64,000 nt of DNA. It comes from Melanocharis versteri. Lineage: Eukaryota > Chordata > Aves > Passeriformes > Melanocharitidae. Of the stretch, positions 13,770 through 26,747 are shown in pieces (positions within the stretch are counted from its first letter, which is position 1; each line of letters starts with the position of its first letter). The DNA lies in the NCBI GenBank assembly GCA_013397845.1, contig VZTG01002908.1:337576-401575 (forward strand), in the 5' to 3' direction. Under the pieces are notes generated by a model. That model had not been told where the DNA came from. It saw nothing but the letters and a program-made list of their open reading frames with translations, and searched no databases. The translations under genes and the position numbers were made by a program.

Positions 13770-14085
13770 ACCTAAAGGGGGCCTACAAGAAAGCTGGAAA
13801 GTGGCTTTTTACAAGGACATGTAGGGATAGGACAAGGGGAAGTGGCTTTAAACTGAAAGAGGGTAGATTTAGATCAGATAATGGGAAGAAATTCTTCCCA
13901 GTGAGGGTGGAGAGGCACTGGAACAGGGTGAAGCTGAGGATGCCCCATCCCTGGAAGTGTTCAAGGTCATATTGGATAAAAGGAGTGACCTGGTCTGGTG
14001 GAAGGTGTCCCTGTCTATGGTGAGGGTGTTGGAACTGGATGATCTGTCCCTTCCCGCCCATGCCATTCTGAGATTCTATGATTTA
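13770..14085 (+). mobile_element. CR1 LINE, 3' end fragment
   Basis: This is the 3' end of a CR1 non-LTR retrotransposon on the + strand. Recognisable landmarks in order are the block with 'gggaagaaattcttccc' near 13885-13905, the 'ccctggaagtgttcaaggtc' block near 13950, the 'ggtgtccctgtctatgg' block near 14005, and a terminal octamer tail of the ATTCTATG type at about 14064-14083. The copy is 5'-truncated, as most CR1 insertions are, and carries scattered substitutions, so it is not recent. No poly(A) tail is present, which fits CR1. A 92-residue open frame on the opposite strand is only a shadow of this repeat. Confidence 0.92.
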
Positions 14086-14089
14086 TAAC

Positions 14090-14890
14090 AAAAGATAGTA
14101 GACAGTGAGGTCTTTTTTCCTGTTAAGCAAAAGTATTTCTTTATGAATATGTATTATGTTGATAAATTAATGATCACTTTATCATATTCTTAATTTTGTC
14201 ATATTTTTAATTGGAAAATGAAGCATGGTTCATTTATTTCTAGATTTTTTCCCTTGTTTTTGTGAATCTATAATTGAATGAAAACTAGAATTCAATAAAA
14301 ATTCCCAAAATAGCTTAATATTGTCTTTGTTACCTAAATAAAATATATTAAGTGGTATCTTACAAGAAAATAAAAACCCACATTCTTTTCTTAGCTTAAA
14401 AGCAACTAACTGGTTTGTTTCTATGAATAATTAAGTTATCAGTCACTGAAGTAAGTCAGAGCAAAGAAATTGCAGAACTTATTGTACTCATTTTTATTCA
14501 TAGATTGGAGAAGGGAAAAAAAAGTCATTTTTTTTTAATTCTCTATGGATTTACCACATGAAATGAATTTGTTAAATAGAACTGATGGAATAAAATTAAA
14601 TTAGTAAATATTTTTGTATGTGCAAGGAAGCTACTGCTTCCAAATCTGCTTCCAAATTTTCTGCTTCAGCAAAATTCCTTTCCCAGGGAACCCAACTAGT
14701 TCACCTGACTAGAACCCACCTAGCACACCTAACTAGAACATCAGCAGTAACAATATGTAATTAAAAGAAATTATATAATTTTAGACCTTGATATGAATTG
14801 TTTTAACTTCACATTTCATTTAAATAAGTTTTGTTTTAAGTTTTTATTTAATGTGAATTTGTTACGTTTTTAAGCAACTGGGGTTTTTTT
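14090..14890. other. AT-rich block
   Basis: Immediately after the CR1 tail the base composition drops to strongly AT-rich, with many TTTT/AAAA runs and short TA-rich words. No element or gene is recognised. The shift of composition at the CR1 boundary is visible by eye. Confidence 0.6.
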
Positions 14891-17800
14891 GTCCACTTTG
14901 TCAACTACTAGGGAGGGTAGAAAAGGCAGTGGCTTGTGTTCTGCATAGCTCCACTAATTTAAGTTGTGCAGGTTGTGAACTGGCATAAATTGTGTGCTCT
15001 AAAAACCAGAAAACTGCATGAAAATTACCTGGAAACCTCATTCTCCAGATGGAGGGGGGTATTTTGAGCTCCTGGCCTGGCCAGGAATTCCCGGGCTGAG
15101 AAATATCCATCTCTGGCAGGAGCAGCATCTGGCATCATCCCTGCTCAAGATCCCTTTTTTCCTCTGTATAACGTAGAAGGAAGGGGGCAGAGGTCACAGC
15201 AGCAAATAACAGTTGAGGCATAGGGCATTTCCCAGGGAATTAATGGCAGGCTTGGGTTAATGGTCTCCCAGTTTGCTTTGGGCCATCAGCTCTTCCCAGC
15301 TCCTCGTTAATCCCCAGGAAATGCCCTGGGACTCAGTTCTTACTGCTGGTATTGTGAATCAGCAATACTCTGCATCTGCTCTGTGTAGTGAAGACAAGAA
15401 TGGAAGGTAGTAAATTTCCCTTCATCATGAAAATCTGCCATATTTTCATCCAGAAACCTTTAGTTCTCCCTCCTAACATTGATAAAATGTGCTGAAAAAG
15501 AATTCCTCATCCATAAAATGATGCCAGAGGATACAGACAAAATGTCCCACTCTTTGCTCCAAGGTCTTTTCACTTTAATTTTTCCACCCCCAGCAGCACA
15601 TTTGCAGGTTGTTTTACACCTAAGTGGATTTTAGAATATGGTCAGTTCTTCACCTTAACTAGAAGGAAGTCATTTATCAGGTAGCTGAGTGTTTTGCTCT
15701 AGACAGGGGTTGCTGAGCAAGAGTCCCACTCCCAACATCTGCTTTGCTGTTGGACAGGCACAGAAGTTTTAAAGTGAGAGCAGAGAGCTCCTCTGACACA
15801 AAAGGAAGGTGAGGAGTGATATGCCCCTCTGAACAAGTGTCTTTGTGGCAGGAATAGATATTATCTGAATATATATCATCAAGACCCTGAGTTGTTTGTA
15901 GAGCAAGTCATATATAGGTAGAAGGACACAATATGTCTTGGTTGGGTGTAACACTCTGTATTTTGGCTCTTCACCTGTCGTTTATTTAACACAATTTTGA
16001 GCTCTGCATTGCAGCTATTAGACACCACACACCCTGAGCTCCACTGTAAAACGCAGTCCCTCTTGCCTGAGGTAAGTTGAATTCAAAACTTTATATGTGA
16101 ATATTCTAATTTTGGCATGCACAGATTCTGCATATAGCTTACCATGGTATGAAATTCCGTAATGTTGCTATGGAAGAACTCTGATTTGTACTAGCCATGC
16201 ACATTGCAAAAATCAATTTTTCTGCCCCATACTTTTTATTTATAAGGAGACAGGTTCTAGGTGGAGCTGTACCCATCCTTGTATGGATGAGCCCTGATAA
16301 GTTCTGCGAGTTTGCTCAGGGCCCGGGTATTTTGTCTCAGGCGTGGTGTCTGCAGGCATCCCCCTCAACCCTGAGCCAGATACCAGCACACCTCCAAAGA
16401 ACAGAACAGCAGAGCTGACTCACTCCCAGACCAGAGACTGACTGGTTTGGTCTGAATGCATGTCAAAGAGCTCGGGGGAGGCTGGATACGCACAGATGGG
16501 TGCTGGAAAAAGTGCTCACAGACGTGCTCTGAACCACCTCCAAAGTCCCATGCTGGGGTAGAACACGGAGTGATACAAAGACCTGCTAAGTAAGAGCAAA
16601 AGGCAGACACCATGTCTGTCTGCTTTTGAAAAGGATTTGAGGTATTTGTTCTTTCCTTCTTGTTTCCAGCACACTGGGAATGGTTGCCTGGTGTTGTTCT
16701 CTCTCGGCCACTTGCTCCTGTCTGAACAGACAAGCCTCAGATCAATTTTTTTTCTTTTCAGTTCGTGGGCTGATCTAGGAGAACAGCATGGCTGTCTTTT
16801 TTGGCAGAGGTTCCAAGCCAGGCTCTGACAACCTGGGTCTGGCTTACTGTTGGGTGCTGTGTGCTGCAGACAGATCCTAAACCAAAGTGTTCCCTGTCCA
16901 GTGACACGTGCTGCTTCTGTGGAGGGGCTGCAGGCCATCAGGGAATGTGGGAATGCTGTTCTTCAGGAGCTGCCAGCACATTCTTACCTGCTTCATGATT
17001 CAGTTTCCCTCCTCTAGCAGCCTCAAGCACTCTTGTGGGCTTCAAAAGCCTCATGTGACTTCTCTGATTCTTCCACAGCCTACAGCAGATCAGGGAGCTG
17101 GGAAAGGAGGAAAGTTAAGCCAGAGAAAGTTACATATGTGGGAAGGAAGTTGAATTCTTGTGAAAGAGATATTGGACATATATCTTCAGAGAATTTTTCT
17201 CAGATACCAGCAGCTTTGATAGAGGTCCATGATACCCTGAACTGAGGTAGACACACTATTGTTTAAGAGGCCACCCATGACACATCCCTGTTCCCATGTT
17301 TTTACAGAGTGTTCATACAAAGCAATGTCTGGTGGAGTCTGAGAAAACTGGAAATTTACTACTGGTCTGTGGTCAAAATTTTCTGCAAACACAAGGATAT
17401 GTTATTCACCACCCTGTTGAGAGTCCAGTAGTACCTTTTCTTCATTTTTTGATATCACACTTTCTTAGTCGGCCCATACACAGAGGAAATTATGTTGTTG
17501 TGAAGGAGAACTTTTCATTTTAAAAACAAAGCCAGCACCAATATCCTCAGCAGTTTCCACATGCTCAAGGTTAGCTTCACCTTGTGTTTTGTGAAACTTG
17601 CTGTTGTGCTGGCAACATGAACAATGATCAACTAAAGAACTTTCTTATGTTTGCCTTTGGATCTCATGTAGATTAAACAGCAAAACCCACATCAGGAGAG
17701 AAATTGTTATCTTCTCTATTTCACTCTGCTTTTTAGCGACTGTCTAATAACAACATCTCTTTACTTTTTTCTTTTGAGGTTTGAACCTCTCATTCTGTTG

Positions 17801-20800
17801 CTGTCATCCCTCACTTGTAAATGCACCAGGGTCTTACAAACCTCTGATGCTTTGGAAAGGAAGAACATTCTCTGTGTGCTACCCTAATAAAGCTCCACGA
17901 GCTGCTTGCTCTGCATTTGCCACAGGAGAACCCTTGGGGGCCAGGGCTTTACCTGTAAATAGGGAAGGAGCTGGAGCACTCAATGGCCAGCAAACAAAGT
18001 TTTCTTTGTCCCTGCCTCTTGCAAGGCAGCACAAGTGCCTGTGATTTTGGGGATCCGAGAAGTAAAGGAAGAAGTTGGGATCTGTAGCTGGCTCCCAATG
18101 GGCATTGGGCAAGGTTCCCTCCCTGGCTCCCTGCACAGGCAATTGGAAGTACAGGTGCATTCTCCCTTTCTTTCAAGACCATAATTTCTTCTTGAGGTGC
18201 AGGTGAAAGTAGAGCTGTGTTGTTTTTCCAGGGCTGTTGCTCTGGGTAAGAGCATTTTCCTGCTCCAGACCCTCAGCCCGTGAGGGTCTTGTGCTGGCAT
18301 TTGCTCTATGGAATTCACAGCATTTCTGCAGGCGCAGCAGGCTCTTCCAGCCCACCGTGTATTTTTCTGCAATAATATGTCTCCAGTAGTTAAAAATGTG
18401 TGATGTGTGTGTTTTGAGGAGGCAATTCCAGGACAAATCACAGAAGAAAGGCCCTGACTGTTAGCAGTTCTCAGAGTTTACCACTTTTCACCTCTGCTCC
18501 CTTGTATAAACAGCAAAGCTTTAGATTTTCTTTCATATCAGAACATAAGAGTACTTTCATTTTTAAAAAATAAATTATTTAAAATTTCTCTGCAGTCAGC
18601 ATTTTGAATACCTTAATGAAATATAATTTTTCCTCTGCAAGTCTCAAATCAAAAGCTGTTCCTTCCCCCTGTATTCCTGAGCTCTAAGTTTAAAATAAAA
18701 ATGAACATATTGAATTTGAAGAATTGTGGAGCTGAATTTTACTACAAGGCTTAGACCAACACATACATGATTTTAATATCTGGAAATGTGTGGTTTTATT
18801 TTATCAGTTATGTAATGGTGTGTTATTAGCTATTTTATTTCTGTGCTAGACTGGGATACATTTATGAAATTCCTTAAGGTGAACTGAAAAAAAGAAAATG
18901 CGATGGACTAAAATGTTATGGTTGTGTGCCATAAACAGCAAATTAGTACACAGAATTTGAGAGTTTTAAAACCCCCAGCCATTTAGGGACACATTGAGGG
19001 GATATTGCTGCTGGATTAAAAACGTGTACTCATTGCCCCAACTTTGCTGTCAGGCTCACAACACCCTCCAAACACGTGCTCTCAGATCCTCAGATTTTCA
19101 GCAGAAAGTCTTTCACGTGAAAGGAAAAAAAGAAAGTCAAGGAGACAGATTTTGGTTTCTGTTTATTTTTTAAAAGCTACGAAAAGATGGCTCTATAGAA
19201 GCCATATGAATTTTATTCCTACACAGTCCCCTCCCGAGCATCGTCTGGGCTATAGACAAAGGGCTGTGTTGCTTAGCAACCCCCCTAAAGCTCATCAACA
19301 CAGCCTTGGTATTAATATTTATCCCTCCCTCCCCCTTCCTTAAAAAAAAGCCTTACTCTGGAATTTGAAATGGGATCTGTCCTCCCTCTCTTTTGTGTAA
19401 TTAAAGCAATACTGCTCACTTTTTCCAATTAATGTTACTGGCTAAACCAAACAATTTCTGCCAGGAGGGCCAAATACAGCTCTTGGGTGACTGACTGGAG
19501 TAAAAGTTACATCAGGGATGAATTTCTGTAGCCCAGTGTGTCTTCTACTGTCAGCGTTTTGTAGTTCCTCTTTCCATTAGTACACTGAAATCCCTAATTT
19601 CCATCTTCCCACCCTTTTTTTCTGAGTCCTTCCATGCCTGTACTGAGGGGCTCCCTCCTGGCTGCATCCTCCTCACCACCTCCAGCAACTCTGGTGTCCT
19701 TAGTGGGGCATCTGGGGGAAGGAGGGGTTTTCCTGCAGCCTCCGAGGGCATTCAGACACCAGGACAGGTGTTGAACAAACCAGGGTGAAAAAAATCCTGT
19801 AAACACAACTAAAAGCTCAACTACCCACACTGGGACTAACCAGGACTCGGCTGTTCCTCGGCAAAATGATTCTCTGCACCAGCAAGAGCCCTTTGCACGA
19901 CATGAGTCCCTTTACAGCCCATTTTTGAGAAATTCTGTGGAATGTAATTAGCACACAGGCTGGAGAAAATGTCTCTGGAGGGAGCAAAGCAAATTATTCA
20001 ATGCCAGGGTAATATTTGGAATCGGCTCTGGCTTTCTGTTTGTGTTAAATGGCCATGAGATGCGGGGATATTCACTCTTCTGCCCTTCAGCCTTTCCAGA
20101 GAAGCACCACCACAAATACAGATCTGAGTCTACCAGTGTGTATACTCATCATACAAACTTGTCATTGTATCAAAACACCGCGGTTATGTTGGGATTTGGT
20201 GTGAAAAAGAGAGGCAGGATGGAAAGAAGTCAGCTGGAGCTATGACTTACTGACACTGCTGAGAAAAGGGCACTTAAACAAGTGCCTAAATAAGGGCTTG
20301 GTGCTTAAAGTTTTGGTCACATTTGCTTTCTCCAAAACCCTGGCCACAAAATGTGATGCTCTGCAAGGCACAGATTCTTTCTGGAGTAAGCTGGGACGTG
20401 TGAGGCTGCTGGGAAAGACACTGAAGGTTGAGAGAAGAACTGTGATTCTGGAAACAATTTCTTTTCAAAATCATTTTCCTTTGGGGGTAAAGAGGAAATT
20501 ATTTTAAGGTCAGGAGCAGATGTATACGGAAAACTAATTGCAAATGTGATAAAGCAAGAGAGGTGCAGGGTCCTTCAAACAGAAGCAGCAACCCTGTAAA
20601 CAGCAATATTGACTTCAGGCTCCAGCAGTGTCTTAATACTATATATATTCTTTTTTTTCATAACTTCTACCCCTTCTGTCATGCCAAGCAATAATAAAAG
20701 CTGTTTACTAATATCAGTGAGACAGGAGACCACAAAGACTTATGGTTGTCAGGCTGCTCTGGAATGGAGAGAACATCTTGCAGAGGCTTCACAGCCAGTT

Positions 20801-22639
20801 CCAGTCTGCCCTTCCAAGCTGTGAATATGGAAGATATCTCAGGCCCACACTTTCCCCAGAAGGTTCCACCAAGACCTGTCATGTGGACTTTTCTTGACCT
20901 GTAAACTCAATGCAGGGTTCTTTAGAACAATGTTAATTCTGCTTGGCCAGACCCTCAGCTGGACCCAGCCAATACACCCACTGCTTTTATCATCTACACT
21001 TGCTGTGACAGCCAGGAATGATCAGTTCTTTATACCTAAAAAAAATCTTTCTTAGAAGTCCTGAAATCTGAAAGCTTCTTACTTTTGATTGGATTAGCCT
21101 CCATTCAAAAGAAAATCAGTTTTCAGCCTCTGTAAACTGGACCTCCTTTTGATTCCACTCATTTTTCACTGGTTTTGCCCTTGTGAATCTCCTTTAGGAT
21201 TACTCCTGACTTACACTGATATAAGAATGAGAAGATACAGGACCACTAAGTGGTCCTGGCATTTAGAGCCAAAATGTGTGTGCCAGTCAAGGTGCAGGTA
21301 CATCTCAGCACAGGGGGGACAAACCCAGGAGAGGAGAGAAGGGGAGTGGGGCAGACGTGAGCAGACTGAGTGGGAGCTGTGCAAGGGGCTGAGCCACTCA
21401 GAGAACAGTAGAAGCATCTCCTCTTTTTCCAGCTGTTGATGATTCAGCCTCACCTTTGCTTGCTCTCACATCACTCAGCTATAAGCAGACACCATCTTTT
21501 GGATCCAGCAGTGTCAGTGAGCAAGTACTCTTTAGCACCTTGCTAGTAGACTTTAGATCCCTTCTTGACAGGTTTGGCAGGAAACAGCTTTCATAAACTT
21601 CCCTTCTTTTACTTTGGGCGAAGAAACTCAGACTAGCTGTGCCTGACCTCTCCAGCTGTGGGTTAGAAAGTGCACACAAGAGCTACTCCTTCAGCACAGC
21701 TGGAAAGACCTCGCTGCAGTGGGGAGGTGGGTGATGCCTGAGGAGAGTGATGCCTCCCAGACTTTGCTACATGCAGAAGAGACTGGCTGGTTGCTGCTGC
21801 AGACACCCTGTTAATGCTGCCTTTATGCCAAATCAGCTACAGCATCTTGAGAAATCGCAGAACAGCATTTCCAAGGGTAACTGGTGTAATTGGCTTTGTC
21901 CTGCTAAGTTTACCTCTTTAAATGGCACTTTAGGGGAGCTGTTGCTTCTCGTTTACTTCTTCCTCTTTTTTTTATTTTCTTTTTTTTTTTTTTTTCTGAC
22001 CGGAGTTAGTGCTGCTGCTCATCCTGATCTACTAAGCAGATTCTAGTCTTCTCTGTGACAGGAGCTCCTTTTGTGCCCTGGGCATTTACTTTTGAATTAT
22101 TTTAATTTAAAACAATGCTGGTGAAAAGCAGGGGTCATAGCTGTGTGATCCTGCCTTTAATCAAAAAGACTGGATCTTTTTCCTGGGCAGGAAAAGAGCA
22201 AATTTCCTTACCTTTCGTTGGTCTCTCTCAACACCTCCTGAGGCAGCACTGAACTTGTTCATTCTTCTGTAAGCCCAGCTGGGATAGTGTATTTTCCACT
22301 GGGACCAGTAAGGTCCATGTTATACGTGTTGCCAGACTGACTGGATTCAGTGGCCACCAGTCAGGACAGCTGGGCTTGAGTCAGTAACCAAGGAGGAGAT
22401 GCTATTTGACCACTGCATGCTGTGCATTTTCACCTCATCTAGCTGCCAAAGGGTTGAAAGGGTTTGTGTTTGCAAACGTTTCCCTCTTATGGTGATCTCC
22501 CTTCCTCAGCATTCACACATCCTGCTGGTTTTGAGTTAGCCAACATACTCAGCTTTGGTTTTGTGTTTGGTTTTGAGCTTCTAAAATCACTTGTGCAAAG
22601 CAGAAGAAGGGGGGGGTGGTATTTGTCCCAAAGAAACAA
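14891..22639. other. Unique non-coding stretch
   Basis: Nearly 8 kb without a supportable gene. It includes the inverted repeat at 15222-15327, an AT-rich patch around 18.5-18.95 kb and a T-rich run at about 21965-22000. Open frames around 16.2-17.1 kb and 17.8-18.4 kb overlap on both strands and have no recognisable domain. Confidence 0.5.
15222..15327. repeat. Imperfect inverted repeat, about 106 nt
   Basis: The left arm 15222-15243 and right arm 15307-15327 pair over about 20 bp. The outer 11 bp (AGGGCATTTCC with GGAAATGCCCT) are perfect, and the rest pair with small bulges around ATTAA/TTAAT. The loop is about 63 nt and holds further short complementary words. It could fold as a hairpin RNA if transcribed, but no transcript or family match can be shown from sequence alone. 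Confidence 0.55.
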
Positions 22640-22850
22640 TGCTTACCATGTGTAAAATGCTTTTCACCTTTCTAACAAACTCAGATAACTAATTAATCCT
22701 TGCAATACCCCTGGAAGGAAAGTAAACATTATCTCTTTTACACGTGGGGAAACTAAGGCAGAAAGGTGAAGTGAATTGCTCAAGGCTGGTGAAAGATTTA
22801 GTGCTGCAGTCAGTTTTATAAACACAGGGGTTTTCTGGCTCCTGGTCCTG
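22640..22850 (+). mobile_element. MIR-type SINE fossil
   Basis: The central part around 22690-22795 has the order expected of a tRNA-derived MIR element: a 'taatccttgcaatacccctgg' like block, then 'cacgtggggaaactaaggca', then a block like 'aagtgaattgctcaaggctg'. This is the well-known gradient of MIR core and 3' sequence, in + orientation. The copy is much diverged, as expected for an insertion predating the bird-mammal split. It is the best-preserved of three MIR-like stretches in the window. It has no coding capacity. Confidence 0.72.
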
Positions 22851-25800
22851 CATGCAGGCAATTAGACCAAGTCTCCGATGGATAAAATAGCCTACAAGGC
22901 ATGACCTTCCCCTTGAAGCAATGATGTTGCTCTGGGGTCTGCAGAGGCTGAGGCTCCCAAGTAGGGGGAGGTGAGGGAGGGGCAAGCCCTGTCCTGGTTT
23001 GAGCCCCACCCCTTTCTAACTGTCCCAAAGATAAAACAATCTGCATAACACGTACAGCAAATGGAGCTGCACGATGCTGCAACAGTTCAGAGGAGTTTTG
23101 GGTCAGCTGTGGCAAATCAGTGTCATTTTGGGTCAGCTGTGGTAAATCAGTGTAATTTGGACACAGTGTGGAAGGCATGAGTGCTGCATCTCCTGCAAAT
23201 GAGCCTCCATGTGATGGAGATATGATATGCTATGCCTGTCATCAGGGAGAATAAACAGGAATGCTCATCTGCCTATCTTTTATGGGTATTCCATCTCAGG
23301 AAAGGCTGTGAGCAACTCTCCTGATAAGTATTTTGTGCTGGCACTGTGCTCATTCTGCTTAAAGCAGTTCCACTTGTTCCAGAATTACATTGGGCAAGGG
23401 AGCAGCCTTATCACAGCACTAGGCAAGTTCTGGAATCAGTGACAATGGCGTGAACAGAGAAGTTGATTTAACTTCAGAACTGCTCAAGGTTTCTGCTGCT
23501 GTATCTGAGCACGGGGCCAGCCAAAAATATCTGTCTCTGGACCAGCCGAGAGAGGAAAATTAGAACATCCGTGCAGCAAGGAAACTTTGCTGTGTCGTCA
23601 GCAGCACTGTCAAAGGCACTGCTCTAGGGAAGGTTGTACCAGTGCTTCAGTCTCACTATTAATAATGAGCATTCCTGCTCTTTCTGAGACAGAGAATTGG
23701 TGACTGAGGAATCAACGCTACCCCTCCAAACTCACCAAAATGTTTTCATAGCTAGTGGGTCTGTGCTTTAAAACAAAACAAAAACAGCTCCAAAATTATG
23801 GCAAGTGGGTGCCAATAATTTTTATTTCTGCACTGAAGCAAATTGTTCCAAGCATTTTGTGAGAGAAGGACAAGAGAGGACAATCCATCAGTGCAGAGTA
23901 CATCAACACATTAAAAAAATGCAAGTAGTGGGGAAAGCTTTTAATTTGAATGATATCAGTGCCCACAAGCATGACAATAATTAAAGGTCTGCCAGCATGG
24001 CTATTATACATTCTGGTTTAGTGCATTTAATATCTCAGCTGCTTCAAATCACATCAGCCTGATGGCTGGCAAGCATGTTTCCACTCTGGATGCAAATCAA
24101 ACTCTCGCACACCATTCTGAAGCCTCACTTTAAAGGTAGGACTTTTTTGCATCAGGACAGGACAATCTGTCCTTTGTCCTTGCAGTTCTGTAATGCTGGT
24201 ACACTTCCACTGCCTGAGAAAATGGAGAATAAATTATTCCCCTTACATTTACACTGAAGCGTTATTGTACCCTTATTCATGACAATTTTTCCAGTTCTCA
24301 AAACTTTCTTTCTCCCCTGGCAGGTGTGTGTTCTGTGATCTGTCAGGGATGCTCCCTCCCTCCTGGGCTGTAGCGAGGGTAAGAGAGAGGCTGTGGTCCC
24401 TCCCTCCCTCCTGTGCAGCCCTGGGCTGGTGCCCGACAGGGCACATTGTGCTCCACTGCATTCAGCTTGCCCTGGGCGGGCTGACTGCCAGGCTGCAGCC
24501 AGCTCTGATGGGCCAAGGGGGCAACCAAGGGGTTTCACTCCATCTTCTGGTGCTTCCGTGCTGCGTTATTCCTGCAGAGCCCCAGGACCTCCTCAGGAAG
24601 CGCAGCCCGGAGCAGCGCTGGCACAGCACCAACGTGGATGAGAACAGATGATCGCTTTTGCAAATAGTCATTTCCAACACTCCCAAAAACAAGCCAACAA
24701 CTTATTTTATTTTCATTTGGAGGGGGGATAAAAAATTAAAAGACAACAAAGAGAGAGACTAACAAGCGATGTGACTTGCATCACCATGAATACTCCGCTT
24801 CCATGTCCCCCACTCTCCTTCCCTCTGCCTGCTTTCCCTTTCAGCCCATAACCTCAGGAGGGCAGGAGCTGTCTCTCACTGGGTGTTTATGCAGATCTGA
24901 GCACAATGGGGCCTTGATCCTCCCTGGGTCCTTCTGATGCTGCTGCAGTACAGCTGAGGAGGAGGTTTTAGACAGAGATGGCTGCAAGCTTCAACTTGTA
25001 AGAGAGTGAAAGTGCCCTGGAGGTCAGGGGGGAGGTGACACATCCTGAGACCTCAGGAACATTAAGGAGTCGAACAATTAGCTGGCTGGAGGTTAGCAGG
25101 GAAAGTGCTGGATCTGAAGCCACCAAGCAGAAGTGTGACCTTGTTAGGATTAAAAAATTGAGAGCTCAAGGGGGTACAGAAGGGAGAGTGGGAGGTCAAA
25201 TGAAGGATGTAGACAGACAGATACAAAGGTTAAAAAAAATCCAATGGCAGTTTTCTTGCCAGTTTCACATCTGCTGTTGTACTGACTTGGTCTCTTGGAA
25301 AGCACATTGGAGCAGTTTTTTCCCTTAAGAGATGTGGTAAATGATGGTGCATGTACTTCTAGACCATTGCAAATGCAAGGTAAAGTATAAAAAGCGTTTC
25401 AAGCAAATGTGATTTGCAGGGGACCAGGAGAGAATGCACCACAGGTTCATATCACATCAGTTGAGGTGCAGAAACCCTCTCTTTTAGGGGTCAAATATTT
25501 CTTAAGCTGTGCTGATTTGACCACTCAGGCCAGCTTCTTTTTGAGGGTGCTGTCCTGTGTGGATTCACTCTGCTTGGAGGAGGTGTGAATTCGTACTGCA
25601 GCCTTTCCTTCAGTCCTGGGAACTGCCCCTTTGCATACATATTTTGGAGGCTGATTAGTCTTAAAGCCTTCTATACCCTATCAGGCTTCGTGGCTGGGAG
25701 AGGTGTGATGTGAATGTGTGGGTTTGGAACTGTAATGGGAGAAAAACAAACCAGTCTTAATTCCAGTTGGTTATGTCGATATGTTCACCGAGCATTTGAA

Positions 25801-26169
25801 ATCAGGTAAGTTTTGTCTCCAGGAGACACAAACCCACACCAGCCCTGATCAAGTGCTGTTAGCTGGATTTGGTCATCAGCTATAATGAACAGCTTGAAAC
25901 AGCATCAGTTTCAGTGACTATGTTGTTAATTTTAACAAGAGTTTTGTTTTATGCTGATCCACGTACTGGTTACCTTAAACATTGCTGCCTGCCGTTAGTT
26001 GGTGACCGTGCTGCCTGCCTGGCCACCTCCTGCCAGTGCAGAGTGTGTGACACAGCTCCGGCTCCCCGCGGGACACCTGGCCAAACACAGCCCGAGAGGA
26101 GGCAGGTTTTACAGAGGTCTGCGCTCTGAAAGGAAACCAGACCAAACACTTTCATTTCTGTTGTGCCCC
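22851..26169. other. Unique non-coding stretch
   Basis: Apart from the 30-bp tandem duplication at 23101-23160, I see no repeat family. The GC-rich part at 24.3-24.65 kb produces open frames in at least five overlapping frames, which is a composition effect. A T-rich to G-rich mix near 24.72 kb is low complexity. Confidence 0.5.
23101..23160 (+). repeat. Tandem duplication of a 30-bp unit
   Basis: Unit 1 is 23101-23130 and unit 2 is 23131-23160. They share GGTCAGCTGTGG and AAATCAGTGT blocks and differ at about three or four positions. The few mismatches indicate an older duplication than the exact one at 48451. Confidence 0.85.
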
Positions 26170-26375
26170 TGTATTGGGTCTGACTGGGGTAAAGCTCACA
26201 GCCCTTACAGTGCTGTGCTTTGCATTGGTGGTTGAACGGGTGTTGATAACAGAGCAGTGTTTTGGCTACTGCCGAGCAGTGCTGTCCCTCTGACATTCCT
26301 TCCCCCACCAAAGGGGATGGGAGTGGGCAAGATCCTGGGAGGGGACACAAGCAAGCCAGCTGACCCAAATCAGCC

Positions 26376-26418
26376 AAAGGGATATTCCATACCATTGGAC
26401 GTCAGCTCAGATATATAA
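26376..26418 (+). promoter_or_regulatory. LTR promoter core: palindrome-like box, CRE-like site and TATA box
   Basis: Inside the solo LTR, the CAAAGGGATATTCCATACCA block (about 26375-26394) is followed by GGACGTCAGC, a near match to a cAMP-response element (about 26398-26407), and then TATATAA at 26412-26418. This spacing is that of an LTR U3 promoter. Transcription would begin about 25-30 bp downstream. Whether it is still active cannot be told from sequence. Confidence 0.65.
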
Positions 26419-26614
26419 GCTAAGGGAGAGAGGAGGAAGGGGGGGGCATTCGTGAGTCTTCCATGTTTGCCTTCCAGAGGAACCACTAGGCGTGCTGAGG
26501 CCCTGCTTCCCAGGAAGTGTCCGAACATCGCTGCTGATGGGAAGTAGAGACTGATCCTTTTTCCCTTTAGTTCTTGCGCGAGCAAATCTGCGCTTGTTTC
26601 TTTCTTTTTTCTGT

Positions 26615-26620
26615 AATAAA
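26615..26620 (+). terminator. LTR poly(A) signal AATAAA
   Basis: AATAAA lies 203 bp after the TATA box within the solo LTR, with a T-rich stretch downstream (26645-26660). This fits the R region end and defines U5 as roughly 26640-26747. Confidence 0.65.
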
Positions 26621-26747
26621 ACTGCCTTGCCGTACCCTGCTGGTGTTTTTTTCTCTCCATCTTATTCTCTCCCCTGTCCCAGAGGGAAAGGGAATGATAG
26701 AGCAACTGAGTGGGCACCTGGCACCCAGCCAGGGTCAACCCAGTACA

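Larger units (their letters stand above)
26170..26747 (+). mobile_element. Solo LTR of an avian ERVL-type endogenous retrovirus
   Basis: The element starts TGTATTGGGTCTGACTGGGG and ends in CAGTACA, so it has TG...CA termini and a length of about 578 bp. Internal boxes appear in the order known for avian ERVL-type LTRs: the 'ggggtaaag' block, 'gttgataacagagcagtgttt', 'tgctgtccctct', 'gggaggggacacaagcaagc', the CAAAGGGATATTCCATACCA box, GACGTCAGCTCA, a TATA box, a G-run, an AATAAA signal, and a pyrimidine-rich 3' part. Flanking 5-mers are GCCCC (26165-26169) and GTCCC (26748-26752), a 4-of-5 match consistent with a decayed 5-bp target duplication. No internal retroviral genes follow, so it is a solo LTR left by recombination. 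Family name is by memory of the box pattern; no search was run. Confidence 0.85.

Noticed and set aside
13783..14061. 92-residue open frame on the minus strand
   Set aside because: Antisense shadow of the CR1 3' end, which is non-coding in this direction.
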